Positions 7,991 through 14,408 of a stretch of DNA of 14,408 nucleotides are shown here, piece by piece. The DNA comes from Microbacteriaceae bacterium UBA1487 (GTDB lineage Bacteria; Actinomycetota; Actinomycetes; Actinomycetales; Microbacteriaceae), in NCBI GenBank assembly GCA_002325245.1, contig DCRR01000005.1, forward strand, positions 75,709 to 90,116. Reading direction: 5' to 3'. The notes beneath the pieces were generated by a model. It made no database searches. It was not told the origin of the DNA and worked only from the letters and a program-made list of their open reading frames with translations. The first letter of the stretch is position 1, and every line of letters begins with the position of its first letter. Both the position numbers and the translations under genes were made by a program.

Positions 7991-8425
7991 TCAGTCGCCG
8001 ACGATCACGCCCTTGTGCAGGATCATGCAGCCCCACGGCCGCGGGTCGAGGGTGTGCACGACGGCGTAGGCGTCGCCGGCGCGCCGGTAGAAGTCGAGGC
8101 GCGGGATCACACCCCACTCGAGCTCGTTCGGGTGCGAGGAGCGAGCCGCGGCGAGCGCGGCGTCGTGCGCCGGCGTGGTGGTGGCGGGGTTCCCGTCGAC
8201 CTCCATGCGCTCCAGCGGGTGCGTCAGGAACGTGTCTAGCGGGAATACCTGAAGAATCGTGGCGATCGCCTCATCGACCCCGACCTTGCCGAGCCGGTGC
8301 ACCGGACGCCCGGTCGCCGCCGCCGGGTAGTTCGAGTCGACGACCACGAGCTGGTCGCCGTGCCCCATCTGATCCAGGGTGCGCAGCAGCTCCCCGTCCA
8401 GCAGCGGGTCGATTCCTTTGAGCAT
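7991..8425 (-). CDS. RbsD/FucU family sugar mutarotase
   Basis: Small cytosolic protein of the family that speeds interconversion of sugar ring forms (ribose pyranase RbsD, fucose mutarotase FucU). The 144-residue length fits FucU. Visible: MLKGIDPLLDGELLRTLDQMGHGDQLVVVDSNYP-type N-terminus with the conserved His22 in MGHGDQ (20-25), a DSNYPA segment (30-35), and a C-terminal AYAVVHTLDPRPWGCMILHKG-like segment with Tyr120. This end looks closer to FucU than RbsD. The ATG at 8425 has AGGAG 5 nt upstream; longer in-frame starts lack support. No ribose or fucose transport or kinase genes are near, so the sugar is unknown. It is transcribed divergently from the gntR-type gene, 143 nt away. Confidence 0.88.
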   Translation of the reverse strand: MLKGIDPLLDGELLRTLDQMGHGDQLVVVDSNYPAAATGRPVHRLGKVGVDEAIATILQVFPLDTFLTHPLERMEVDGNPATTTPAHDAALAAARSSHPNELEWGVIPRLDFYRRAGDAYAVVHTLDPRPWGCMILHKGVIVGD

Positions 8426-8470
8426 CGGTGCTCCTCTCGTGAGTCGATCCGGGCGCGGCCCCGGCGCAAC

Positions 8471-8494
8471 CCGAGTGTATTGATCGCGACTCGG
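8471..8494 (-). promoter_or_regulatory. rbsD/fucU promoter with flanking inverted repeat
   Basis: On the minus strand the -10 box TACACT (8479-8474) lies about 48 nt before the ATG at 8425. It is embedded in the 16-base block shared with the fba promoter. The arms CCGAGT (8471-8476) and ACTCGG (8489-8494) form a 6-12-6 inverted repeat across the -10 region, a possible operator. No good -35 is visible. Confidence 0.55.
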
Positions 8495-8525
8495 CGCGCG
8501 CGAACCGGTGTGAGGATGCCGCAGA

Positions 8526-8531
8526 TACACT
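8526..8531 (+). promoter_or_regulatory. Candidate -10 box of the gntR-type gene
   Basis: TACACT, about 38 nt before the GTG at 8569, predicting a leader of roughly 30 nt that contains the Shine-Dalgarno GGGAGG (8554-8559). No clear -35 is seen. The palindromes found at the kinase promoter do not occur here, so autoregulation is not evident. Confidence 0.5.
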
Positions 8532-8568
8532 GGGCGCGATTCGACCGGCGGGCGGGAGGTGGCAGGCA

Positions 8569-9273
8569 GTGGCACGGAAATCTCTGGTGAGCGTGGTCGC
8601 TGATGCGCTGCTGGACCAGATCGTCAGCGGCGAGCTCGCCGTGGACGATGCGCTGCCGACGGAGGCGGTGCTGTGCGACACCTACGACGTCAGCCGGATG
8701 ACCGTGCGCGAGGCGCTCAAGACTCTCCAGGCGCAGAACGTCGTGCGGGTCGTCCCCGGGCGCGGGACCTATGTGACGCCGGTCTCGCAGTGGACCGACG
8801 TCGCGCCGGTGCTGCGGATGGCATCGCACGGCGCCGACAAGGGCGAGACCTCGCTGCAGCTGGTCGAGGTGCGCCGCATGATCGAGACCGGATCTGCCGC
8901 CTTGGCGGCGACGCGTCGCACGGAGGCGGACGTGGCCGCGCTTGAACGGCACCTCTCCGAGATGCGCCAGGCGCACGAGGGAAGCGACCTCGAGGCGTTC
9001 GTCGCGGCCGACATCGCCTTCCATGACGTCATCTTCCGCGCGACCGGCAACGTGTTCGTCGGGGTCATCTTCGATCCGCTGGCGCGCGTGATGCGGGAGA
9101 AGCGCGAGCAGACCTCGGCCGTTCCCCAGATCCAGGCCAACGCGATCGCCCAGCACGCCGCCGTGCTCGAGGCCGTGGCCTCGGGAGATCCGGAGCGGGC
9201 GCGCATCGCGATGGATGCGCACATGACGCAGACCTCGGACGATCTGCGGCACTACGTGCTCGCGAACTCCTAG
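8569..9273 (+). CDS. FadR-subfamily GntR transcriptional regulator
   Basis: DNA-binding regulator of 234 residues, expected to act as a dimeric repressor released by a small acid ligand. The winged helix-turn-helix spans about 8-70, with LPTEAVLCDTYDVSRMTVREA (29-49) as the recognition region and GRGTYV (64-69) as the wing. The all-helical FCD domain follows (about 95-230) and keeps the four metal-site residues of the family: Asp148 and His152 (ADIAFHD), His196 (AQH) and His218 (AH). The metal site suggests it senses a carboxylate, fitting a sugar-acid operon. GTG at 8569 has GGGAGG 9 nt upstream. The kinase promoter 54 nt past its stop bears a palindrome over the -10 box, the likely target; that pairing is inference. 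Confidence 0.92.
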   Translation: MARKSLVSVVADALLDQIVSGELAVDDALPTEAVLCDTYDVSRMTVREALKTLQAQNVVRVVPGRGTYVTPVSQWTDVAPVLRMASHGADKGETSLQLVEVRRMIETGSAALAATRRTEADVAALERHLSEMRQAHEGSDLEAFVAADIAFHDVIFRATGNVFVGVIFDPLARVMREKREQTSAVPQIQANAIAQHAAVLEAVASGDPERARIAMDAHMTQTSDDLRHYVLANS

Positions 9274-9306
9274 GGCTCCCCGCCGGCGGACTCGGGCCGT
9301 CTCGAT

Positions 9307-9324
9307 CCGGTGCTTCGGCGCCGG
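9307..9324 (+). terminator. Hairpin after the gntR-type gene
   Basis: CCGGTGC-TTCG-GCGCCGG: a 7-bp stem with one G-U pair and a UUCG loop closed by C-G, 33 nt past the regulator's stop codon and 2 nt before the -35 box of the next promoter. No T-run follows. It plausibly insulates the regulator's transcript from the kinase operon. Confidence 0.55.
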
Positions 9325-9326
9325 GC

Positions 9327-9354
9327 TTGACTTCGCGGACCCCGAATGTAAGAT
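9327..9354 (+). promoter_or_regulatory. Sigma-70-type promoter of the acid-sugar operon
   Basis: -35 TTGACT (9327-9332), 16-bp spacer, -10 TAAGAT (9349-9354). This is the only promoter in the window with both boxes close to consensus. Predicted transcription start is near 9361, giving a leader of about 24 nt with the Shine-Dalgarno AAGGGAG at 9372-9378. Confidence 0.85.
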
Positions 9355-9368
9355 GTCTGACATCAGAC
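9352..9368 (+). promoter_or_regulatory. Palindromic operator overlapping the -10 box, likely GntR/FadR site
   Basis: Two overlapping perfect palindromes: GATGTC-T-GACATC (9352-9364) and GTCTGA-CA-TCAGAC (9355-9368). They start inside the -10 box and cover the predicted transcription start, so a bound protein would block RNA polymerase. The 13-bp version has the size and odd-centred symmetry typical of FadR-subfamily sites, and the regulator gene is immediately upstream. Which palindrome is the real site is not decided by the sequence. Confidence 0.75.
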
Positions 9369-9384
9369 TACAAGGGAGTATGTG

Positions 9385-10827
9385 ATGGTCACCGAGCACG
9401 ACCTCCTCGCCGGGTATCCCCGCGAGACGGAGATCGATCCGCAACGGGTCGCCGATCAGGCAGTCGCTGACGCATCCGTGCTCGTCGTCCTCGATGACGA
9501 CCCCACTGGCACGCAGTCGGTCGCCGACCTGCCGGTGCTCACATCCTGGGAGCCCGACGACTTCGCCTGGGCCTTCGGCCAGAATGCCCCCGCCGTCTAC
9601 GTGCTCACCAACACGCGCAGCCTCGCCGAAGACACCGCGGCCGAGCGCAACCAGCAGATCGTCGTCAATGCGCTGGCCGCCGCCGAGCGCAGCGGTGTGA
9701 CGGTCTCGTTCGCGAGCCGCAGCGACTCGACGCTGCGCGGGCACTACCCGCTCGAGACGGATGTCCTTGCGGCCACCTCCTTCGACGTCACCGGTCGCGC
9801 CGTCGACGCCGTCATCATCGTGCCGGCGTTCCCGGATGCGGGCCGGATCACCATCGACTCCGTCCACTACATGCGCACCGCCGACGGCCTCACCCCGGTC
9901 GCCGAGACCGAGTTCGCGCGAGACGCCACCTTCGGCTTCACGCACTCGGACCTGCGCGCCTACGTCGAAGAGAAGTCGGCCGGTCGCTGGAAGGCCGACG
10001 GCGTCACCGCTCTCACCCTCGACATCGTGCGCGGCGGAGCCGAGGGCATCGCCGAGGTGCTGGCCGGGCTCCGCGACTCGGCGCCTGTCGTGGTCGACAT
10101 CGTCACGGAGAACGACCTGCGCGCCCTCGCACTCGGTCTCGCCGCCGCCGAGGCCGCCGGCAAGAACCTGCTCTACCGGGTCGGCCCGCCGTTCGTGCGG
10201 GCCCGTGTCGGCCAGGCGCCGCACGCGCCGCTGACCGCGGCCGATGTCTACGGCGACGCCGGCTCGGCCGCCGTCGGGGGCCTCATCGTCGTGGGCTCGC
10301 ACGTGGGCCTCACGACCCGTCAGCTCGACCGGCTCACCGCTCGTCAGCCACTGGCGCGCATCGCCGAGATCGACGTCGAGCGCGTTCTCGACGAGAAGGC
10401 CGCCGAGGGCCACCTCGCGGGTCTCGTCGCCGACATCGTCGCAAGCCTCGGTGAGGGCGACGTGGTCGTCCACACCAGCCGCCTGCTGCGGCGCAGCGAC
10501 AGCGCGGACGAGAGCCTCGAGATCTCACGCCGCGTCTCGGCGGCCGTCGTCGATCTGGTGCAGCGCGTGCTCGCGGCGCGCCCGCCGCGCTTCGTGATCG
10601 CGAAGGGCGGCATCACCTCGAGCGACGTCGCGGCTCACGGCCTGAGCATTCGCCACGCGATCGTGCGCGGCCCCATGCTTCCCGGGCTCGTGTCGCTGTG
10701 GGAGCCGGTCGACGGCCCCGCGAAGGGCATTCCGTACATCGTGTTCGCCGGCAATGTCGGCGACGACGAGTCGCTCGCCGACGTCGTCCGCATCCTCTCC
10801 CACACCTCCGTGCCCGTCGCGGTCTGA
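9385..10827 (+). CDS. Four-carbon acid sugar kinase, DUF1537 family
   Basis: ATP-dependent kinase of the OtnK/DtnK family, which phosphorylates C4 sugar acids such as 3-oxo-tetronate (or D-threonate) at the 4-hydroxyl. The 480-residue protein has an N-terminal substrate domain with DDDPTGTQS (37-45), LTNTRSL (74-80), ASRSDSTLRGHYPLETD (110-126) and PAFPDAGR (147-154). The C-terminal nucleotide domain shows GSHVGLTTRQL (304-314), AKGGITSSD (406-414) and FAGNVGD (454-460). All family landmarks are intact. ATG at 9385 sits 6 nt after the Shine-Dalgarno; a GTG one codon earlier is less well spaced. It is the first gene of an operon with a dehydrogenase and a permease. The dehydrogenase partner favours 3-oxo-tetronate kinase (OtnK), but the exact substrate is inference. 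Confidence 0.93.
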   Translation: MVTEHDLLAGYPRETEIDPQRVADQAVADASVLVVLDDDPTGTQSVADLPVLTSWEPDDFAWAFGQNAPAVYVLTNTRSLAEDTAAERNQQIVVNALAAAERSGVTVSFASRSDSTLRGHYPLETDVLAATSFDVTGRAVDAVIIVPAFPDAGRITIDSVHYMRTADGLTPVAETEFARDATFGFTHSDLRAYVEEKSAGRWKADGVTALTLDIVRGGAEGIAEVLAGLRDSAPVVVDIVTENDLRALALGLAAAEAAGKNLLYRVGPPFVRARVGQAPHAPLTAADVYGDAGSAAVGGLIVVGSHVGLTTRQLDRLTARQPLARIAEIDVERVLDEKAAEGHLAGLVADIVASLGEGDVVVHTSRLLRRSDSADESLEISRRVSAAVVDLVQRVLAARPPRFVIAKGGITSSDVAAHGLSIRHAIVRGPMLPGLVSLWEPVDGPAKGIPYIVFAGNVGDDESLADVVRILSHTSVPVAV

Positions 10828-10847
10828 ACCTCACGAGAAGAGAAACC

Positions 10848-11747
10848 ATGTCAACGTCGACCCCCTACACCGTCGCCGCGCTCGGACTCGGCGCCATGGG
10901 ACTGCCCATGGCGACGCGCCTGGCCAGCCAGCTCAACGTCAACGGCTTCGACATCGCCCCCGCTCGACTCGAGCTTGCCGAAGCCGCCGGCATCACGCCG
11001 CACACCAGCGCCGCGAGCGCCGTGGTCGGGGCGGATGCCGTGCTGCTGGCGGTCCGCAACGGCGAGCAGCTGCGGGAGGTGCTCTTCGGCGCGGCCGGGA
11101 TCGCCTCGTCGCTGACCACCGGTGCTGTCGTGATCATGACGAGCACGGTCGGGATCGATGACGTCATCGACGTCGCCGCCCGCCTCGCCGACCTCGGAAT
11201 CCAGCTCGTCGACGCACCGCTGTCCGGGGGACCGGCTCGCGCGGGCCAGGGCGATCTGCTCATCGTCGTCGGCGCCGAGCCGAGCGCGCGGGAGCGGGCG
11301 ATGCCGGTGCTCGAGCTCCTCGCCTCCACCCTGACGATCATCGGCGACAAGCCGGGCGACGGCCAGGCCTTCAAGACCGTCAACCAGCTGCTCTGCGGCG
11401 TCCACATCGCCGCCGCGGCGGAGGCGCTCGCGCTCGCTGACCGGCTCGGACTCGACACCGAGAAGACTCTCGAGACGCTCGCGGCCGGCGCCGCCGGCTC
11501 GTTCATGCTCGCCAACCGCGGGCCGCGCATGCTCGAGGCCTACCGCGACCGCGGAGCCGAAGTGCTCAGCCGCCTCGACATCTTCGTCAAGGACATGGGC
11601 ATCGTCACCACTGCCGCCCGCACCGCGGGCCTTCCGACGCCGGTGGCGTCGGCGGCGGAGCAGCTCTACCTGCTCGGCGCCGCACAGGGTTCCGCGGCGC
11701 TCGACGACTCGGCCGTGATCACCGTGATCGCGCCGTCCACCAACTGA
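10848..11747 (+). CDS. 3-hydroxyacid dehydrogenase family oxidoreductase, LtnD-like
   Basis: NAD(P)-dependent dehydrogenase of the 3-hydroxyisobutyrate dehydrogenase family, 299 residues. In DUF1537 operons such enzymes oxidise L-threonate or D-erythronate at C2 to 2-oxo-tetronate (LtnD, DenD). A Rossmann domain opens with GLGAMG (13-18). The substrate motif DAPLSGGPARAGQGDL lies at 122-137, catalytic Lys176 with Asn180 in FKTVNQLL (175-182), and KDMG (248-251) in the helical C-terminal domain. A tartronate semialdehyde reductase is the main alternative, being a close relative. ATG at 10848 follows the kinase stop by 20 nt with a purine-rich GAGAAGAG before it, so it is co-transcribed. Family is certain; substrate is inferred from the kinase. 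Confidence 0.92.
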   Translation: MSTSTPYTVAALGLGAMGLPMATRLASQLNVNGFDIAPARLELAEAAGITPHTSAASAVVGADAVLLAVRNGEQLREVLFGAAGIASSLTTGAVVIMTSTVGIDDVIDVAARLADLGIQLVDAPLSGGPARAGQGDLLIVVGAEPSARERAMPVLELLASTLTIIGDKPGDGQAFKTVNQLLCGVHIAAAAEALALADRLGLDTEKTLETLAAGAAGSFMLANRGPRMLEAYRDRGAEVLSRLDIFVKDMGIVTTAARTAGLPTPVASAAEQLYLLGAAQGSAALDDSAVITVIAPSTN

Positions 11748-11796
11748 TTCGACAGAACTACCCTTCATCAATCGAAAGTCAAAGGAGACACCCCGC

Positions 11797-13245
11797 ATGG
11801 AAACCCCTGTCCTTCTCGGCATCGCGGCGGCAGGCATCGCCCTGCTCCTCGTGCTGATCATCAAGTTCAAGGTGCAGGCCTTCGTGGCGCTGCTGCTCGT
11901 GAGCCTGCTCGTCGGACTCGCCGCGGGCATTCCGCTCACGACCGTCGCGGCCACGGAGGACACCCCCGAGCGGCTCGGCATCATCCAGGCGATCGTCGCC
12001 GGCATGGGCGGCACGCTCGGAACGGTTGCGATCCTGGTGGCGCTCGGCGCCATGCTGGGGCGCCTGATCGAGGTCTCCGGCGGCGCGTCCAGCCTCGCAG
12101 GCCGCTTCACCACGCTGCTCGGACCGAAGCGCGTCTCGGCGGCGCTGACCGCAGCCGCGCTCGTGCTGGCGATTCCGGTCTTCTTCGACGTCGGCTTCAT
12201 CATCCTGGTGCCGATCATCTACGGCTTCTGCAAGGCGGCCGGGGTCAACCCCGTCAAGTTCGGGCTCCCCGTCGCCGGCATCATGCTCGCCGTGCACGTG
12301 GCCGTCCCGCCGCACCCGGGCATCGTCGGCGGCGCCGCGCTGCTCGGCGCCGACCTCGGCTGGGTCACCATCATCGGCCTCGCGGTCGCGATTCCGCTCG
12401 GCGTGCTCGCCCACTACGTCGCGAAGCTGCTGAACCGTCGTGAGTTCACGATGCTTCCGGCAACGGCCGCGCAATTCGATGCCTTCGGCACCGACGCCAC
12501 GGAGCCGACTGGTGGCTCCGGCTCCGGCCGTGCCGGCACGCTCACCAAGACCGAGGCGCCGCCGACCGCGGGCACCATCCTCACGCTCATTCTGGTGCCG
12601 CTTGCGCTCATCATGCTCGGCACCGTCGCGACGACCGTGCTTCCGGGCGACGACGCGATGCGTCCGTTCTTCGCCTTCGTCGGTTCGCCCGTGTTCGCGC
12701 TGCTCGTCGCGCTCGTGCTCGCGTTCTTCCTTCTGACGGTGCGCCGCGGTTGGTCGCTGGCGCACACCGGACAGGTCATGGAGGCGGCGCTGCCGCCGGC
12801 CGCGATCGTCATCCTGGTCACCGGCGCGGGCGGAGCGTTCGCGCGGATCCTCACCGAGAGCGGCGTCGGCAAGGCGCTTGCCGACACGATGGCCTCGACC
12901 GGACTGCCGATCCTCGTGCTCGGCTTCCTGATCGCGCTCGTGCTGCGCGCGTCGCAAGGCTCGGCGACGGTCGCCATCCTCACGACCGGCGGCCTGCTCG
13001 CCGCCACGGTGGCCGACGGAGACTTCTCGGTCGTGCAGGTCGCGCTCATCGCCATGGCGATTGCGTTCGGTGCGCTCGGACTCTCGCACGTCAACGACTC
13101 CGGCTTCTGGGTGGTCACGCGCTACCTCGGGCTGAGCGTCGCCGACGGTCTGCGCACCTGGACCGTTCTGACGACCATCCTCGGTGTCGCGGGCTTCCTG
13201 CTCGTGAGTGCGATCTGGGGAGTGGTGAGCGCCGCGGGGCTCTGA
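11797..13245 (+). CDS. GntP-family sugar-acid permease
   Basis: Inner-membrane proton-coupled transporter of the gluconate:H+ symporter family, 482 residues with about 12-14 membrane helices. Family landmarks: LGAMLGRLIEVSGGASSLA (83-101), AIPVFFDVGFIILVPI (125-140), VAVPPHPG (168-175), RASQGSATVAI (384-394) and GALGLSHVNDSGFW (425-438). A hydrophilic loop of about 45 residues (213-258), rich in Gly, Thr and Ser, splits the two halves. ATG at 11797 follows AAAGGAG by 9 nt. A 49-nt gap separates it from the dehydrogenase gene; a TACCCT at 11759-11764 could be a secondary promoter, but the evidence is thin. In this operon it probably imports a C4 sugar acid rather than gluconate, which is inference. 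Confidence 0.93.
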   Translation: METPVLLGIAAAGIALLLVLIIKFKVQAFVALLLVSLLVGLAAGIPLTTVAATEDTPERLGIIQAIVAGMGGTLGTVAILVALGAMLGRLIEVSGGASSLAGRFTTLLGPKRVSAALTAAALVLAIPVFFDVGFIILVPIIYGFCKAAGVNPVKFGLPVAGIMLAVHVAVPPHPGIVGGAALLGADLGWVTIIGLAVAIPLGVLAHYVAKLLNRREFTMLPATAAQFDAFGTDATEPTGGSGSGRAGTLTKTEAPPTAGTILTLILVPLALIMLGTVATTVLPGDDAMRPFFAFVGSPVFALLVALVLAFFLLTVRRGWSLAHTGQVMEAALPPAAIVILVTGAGGAFARILTESGVGKALADTMASTGLPILVLGFLIALVLRASQGSATVAILTTGGLLAATVADGDFSVVQVALIAMAIAFGALGLSHVNDSGFWVVTRYLGLSVADGLRTWTVLTTILGVAGFLLVSAIWGVVSAAGL

Positions 13246-13262
13246 TCCGCGCCGCCTCCGCT

Positions 13263-13296
13263 GCGGGGCGCGTCGGCCACCACTGACGCGCCCCGC
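13263..13296 (+). terminator. Hairpin terminator of the acid-sugar operon
   Basis: Perfect 12-bp stem GCGGGGCGCGTC / GACGCGCCCCGC with a 10-base loop (13275-13284), 17 nt after the permease stop codon. No strong T-run follows. It closes the operon before the glpX promoter. Confidence 0.75.
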
Positions 13297-13320
13297 CGTG
13301 CCTGTCTTCCCGCGGCCCGA

Positions 13321-13326
13321 TAGGCT
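13321..13326 (+). promoter_or_regulatory. Candidate -10 box of glpX
   Basis: TAGGCT, 63 nt before the glpX ATG, predicting a leader of roughly 57 nt. No clear -35 box is seen. The leader has no strong Shine-Dalgarno; only GAAAACGGA precedes the ATG. Confidence 0.45.
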
Positions 13327-13389
13327 GGGTGAGCGCGTTCGCCACCATCGCGCATCCTGCCCTTTCACGACGACGAAAACGGATGCCCC

Positions 13390-14385
13390 ATGGTGACCAC
13401 CGAAACCGGAACACTCTTCCTCCACCCCGACCGCAACCTCGCAATGGAGCTGGTGCGCGCGACCGAAGCCGCCGCGATTCGCGCGACCCCCTTCATCGGC
13501 CACGGCGACAAGCTGGGTGCCGACGGCGCAGCGGTGGATGCGATGCGCAAGTTCCTCGGCACCGTCAACTTCGCCGGCACCGTCGTCATCGGCGAGGGTG
13601 AGAAGGACAAGGCGCCGATGCTGTTCAACGGCGAGGTCGTCGGCAACGGGCGCGGCCCCGCCTGCGATATCGCGGTGGACCCGATCGACGGCACCTCGCT
13701 CACCGCCTCTGGTCGACGCAACGCCATCTCGATGATCGCCGCGGCCGATCGCGGCTCGATGCTCGACGCCTCGAGCGTGTTCTACATGGACAAGATCGTG
13801 GGCGGACCCGAGGCGATCGGCGTCGTTGACATCCGGCAGTCGGTGGCCGAGAACGTGCGGGCGATCGCCAAGGCCAAGGGCAAGAGCGTCGCCGAGATTC
13901 AGGTCGGCGTGCTCGACCGTCCGCGCCACGAGGGGCTGATCGCCGAGATCCGAGCCGCGGGCGCGGGCACGCGACTGCTGCTCGACGGCGACGTCGCCGG
14001 CGGCATCGACGCGGCCAGTTACGACGGACGCCTCGACCTCTGCATCGGCACCGGCGGCAGCCCGGAAGGAGTCGCGACGGCGTGCGCGATCAAGGCCCTC
14101 GGCGGACTGATCCAGACGCGCATGGCGCCGCTGGACGACGACGAGAAGCAGCGCGGCATCGACGCGGGGCTCAAGTTCGACTACGTCTACGAGGCCGACG
14201 AACTCGTCAAGGGCGACAACACCTTCTTCGTCGCGACCGGTGTCACTGACGGCAACCTGGTCGCCGGGGTCCGTCGCAAGGGTCCGATCATCCGCACCGA
14301 GTCGATCGTGCTGCGCGCCCGCTCCGGCACGATCCGCCGCATCACCGCCGACCACCTGGTCGAGAAGTGGCTCGACGAGGACTGA
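13390..14385 (+). CDS. glpX: Class II fructose-1,6-bisphosphatase
   Basis: Metal-dependent gluconeogenic enzyme removing the 1-phosphate of fructose-1,6-bisphosphate to give fructose-6-phosphate. The 331 residues match the GlpX family. Visible: VVIGEGEKDKAPML (65-78) and DPIDGTSLTASGRRNA (97-112), which hold the metal-binding acidic residues; GTGGSPEGVATA (220-231) and ATGVTDGNL (282-290). The ATG at 13390 is followed by an in-frame GTG; homologues begin close to this point and the conserved THPDRNLA-like segment (here LHPDRNLA, 11-18) is near the N-terminus. It follows the acid-sugar operon but is set apart by a hairpin and its own candidate promoter. In many actinobacteria it sits beside fumC; here fumC is about 11 kb away. 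Confidence 0.96.
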   Translation: MVTTETGTLFLHPDRNLAMELVRATEAAAIRATPFIGHGDKLGADGAAVDAMRKFLGTVNFAGTVVIGEGEKDKAPMLFNGEVVGNGRGPACDIAVDPIDGTSLTASGRRNAISMIAAADRGSMLDASSVFYMDKIVGGPEAIGVVDIRQSVAENVRAIAKAKGKSVAEIQVGVLDRPRHEGLIAEIRAAGAGTRLLLDGDVAGGIDAASYDGRLDLCIGTGGSPEGVATACAIKALGGLIQTRMAPLDDDEKQRGIDAGLKFDYVYEADELVKGDNTFFVATGVTDGNLVAGVRRKGPIIRTESIVLRARSGTIRRITADHLVEKWLDED

Positions 14386-14408
14386 GCCTCAGTCGTCGTC
14401 GCGCTCGG

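Noticed and set aside
8236..10473. A 745-codon minus-strand open frame across the mutarotase, regulator and kinase genes.
   Set aside because: It is antisense to the FadR-type regulator and the DUF1537 kinase and out of frame with the mutarotase gene; composition is typical of a shadow frame.
11759..11764. TACCCT in the gap before the permease gene as an internal promoter.
   Set aside because: A lone TANNNT hexamer without a -35, in an operon with a strong upstream promoter, is not enough to call.
11779..14355. An 858-codon open frame on the minus strand opposite the permease and glpX genes.
   Set aside because: It is antisense to two clear genes, its translation is low-complexity (rich in Arg, Asp, Gly, His, Glu) and it has no recognisable domain. 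Such frames arise from third-position GC bias.
14389..14408. A possible C-terminus of a minus-strand gene (codons reading ERDDD then TGA) at the right edge.
   Set aside because: Only about five codons are visible, too few to support a gene call, although an acidic tail ending just after glpX is plausible.

Overview
The window reads as ordinary chromosome from a high-GC actinobacterium, most likely a member of the Microbacteriaceae (Microbacterium and relatives). Several things point there: strong GC bias at third codon positions, frequent GTG starts, leaderless TANNNT promoters, the actinobacterial xseA-xseB-DUF4245-fumC neighbourhood, and a small protein resembling DUF6264. The family placement is an inference from gene content, not a database match. 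Genes fill nearly all of the window and no gene-free stretch exceeds about 145 bases. I see no rRNA, tRNA, insertion sequence, prophage or CRISPR array.

Layout. (1) 1-837 (+): the 3' part of a multi-pass membrane protein gene cut by the window edge. (2) 861-5046 (-): a housekeeping cluster transcribed xseA-xseB-DUF4245-carbonic anhydrase-fumC, with 4-base GTGA overlaps at two junctions. (3) 5128-6788 (+): ispH (last step of the MEP isoprenoid pathway) followed by a 1-base-overlapping small membrane protein gene. The 81-bp gap between xseA and ispH carries two divergent promoters, each with a -10 box exactly 7 nt before the start codon, so both mRNAs are probably leaderless. (4) 6838-8425 (-): class II fructose-bisphosphate aldolase (fba) and, upstream of it, an RbsD/FucU-type mutarotase. 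Each has its own promoter, and the two promoters share a 14/16-base motif. A perfect 13-bp palindromic hairpin separates fba from the convergent ispH operon. (5) 8569-13245 (+): a sugar-acid catabolic module of a FadR-type GntR regulator, a DUF1537 four-carbon acid sugar kinase, an LtnD-like 3-hydroxyacid dehydrogenase and a GntP-family permease. (6) 13390-14385 (+): glpX, class II fructose-1,6-bisphosphatase.

How the parts fit. The permease would import a C4 sugar acid such as threonate or erythronate, the dehydrogenase would oxidise it, and the kinase would phosphorylate it. In the known pathways the end product is dihydroxyacetone phosphate. Fba and GlpX on either side would carry that triose up to fructose-6-phosphate. 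The kinase operon has a clear -35/-10 promoter (TTGACT-16-TAAGAT) with overlapping palindromes on and just after the -10 box, a convincing repressor site for the adjacent FadR-type regulator. The decarboxylase/aldolase (OtnC) and isomerase (OtnI) that normally complete the pathway are absent from this locus. That absence is the most interesting biochemical question here.

I do not see an entirely new type of system. The best leads are the incomplete acid-sugar operon and its operator, the shared fba/rbsD promoter motif, the paired leaderless promoters, and signs that the catabolic module lies within an otherwise conserved housekeeping region.
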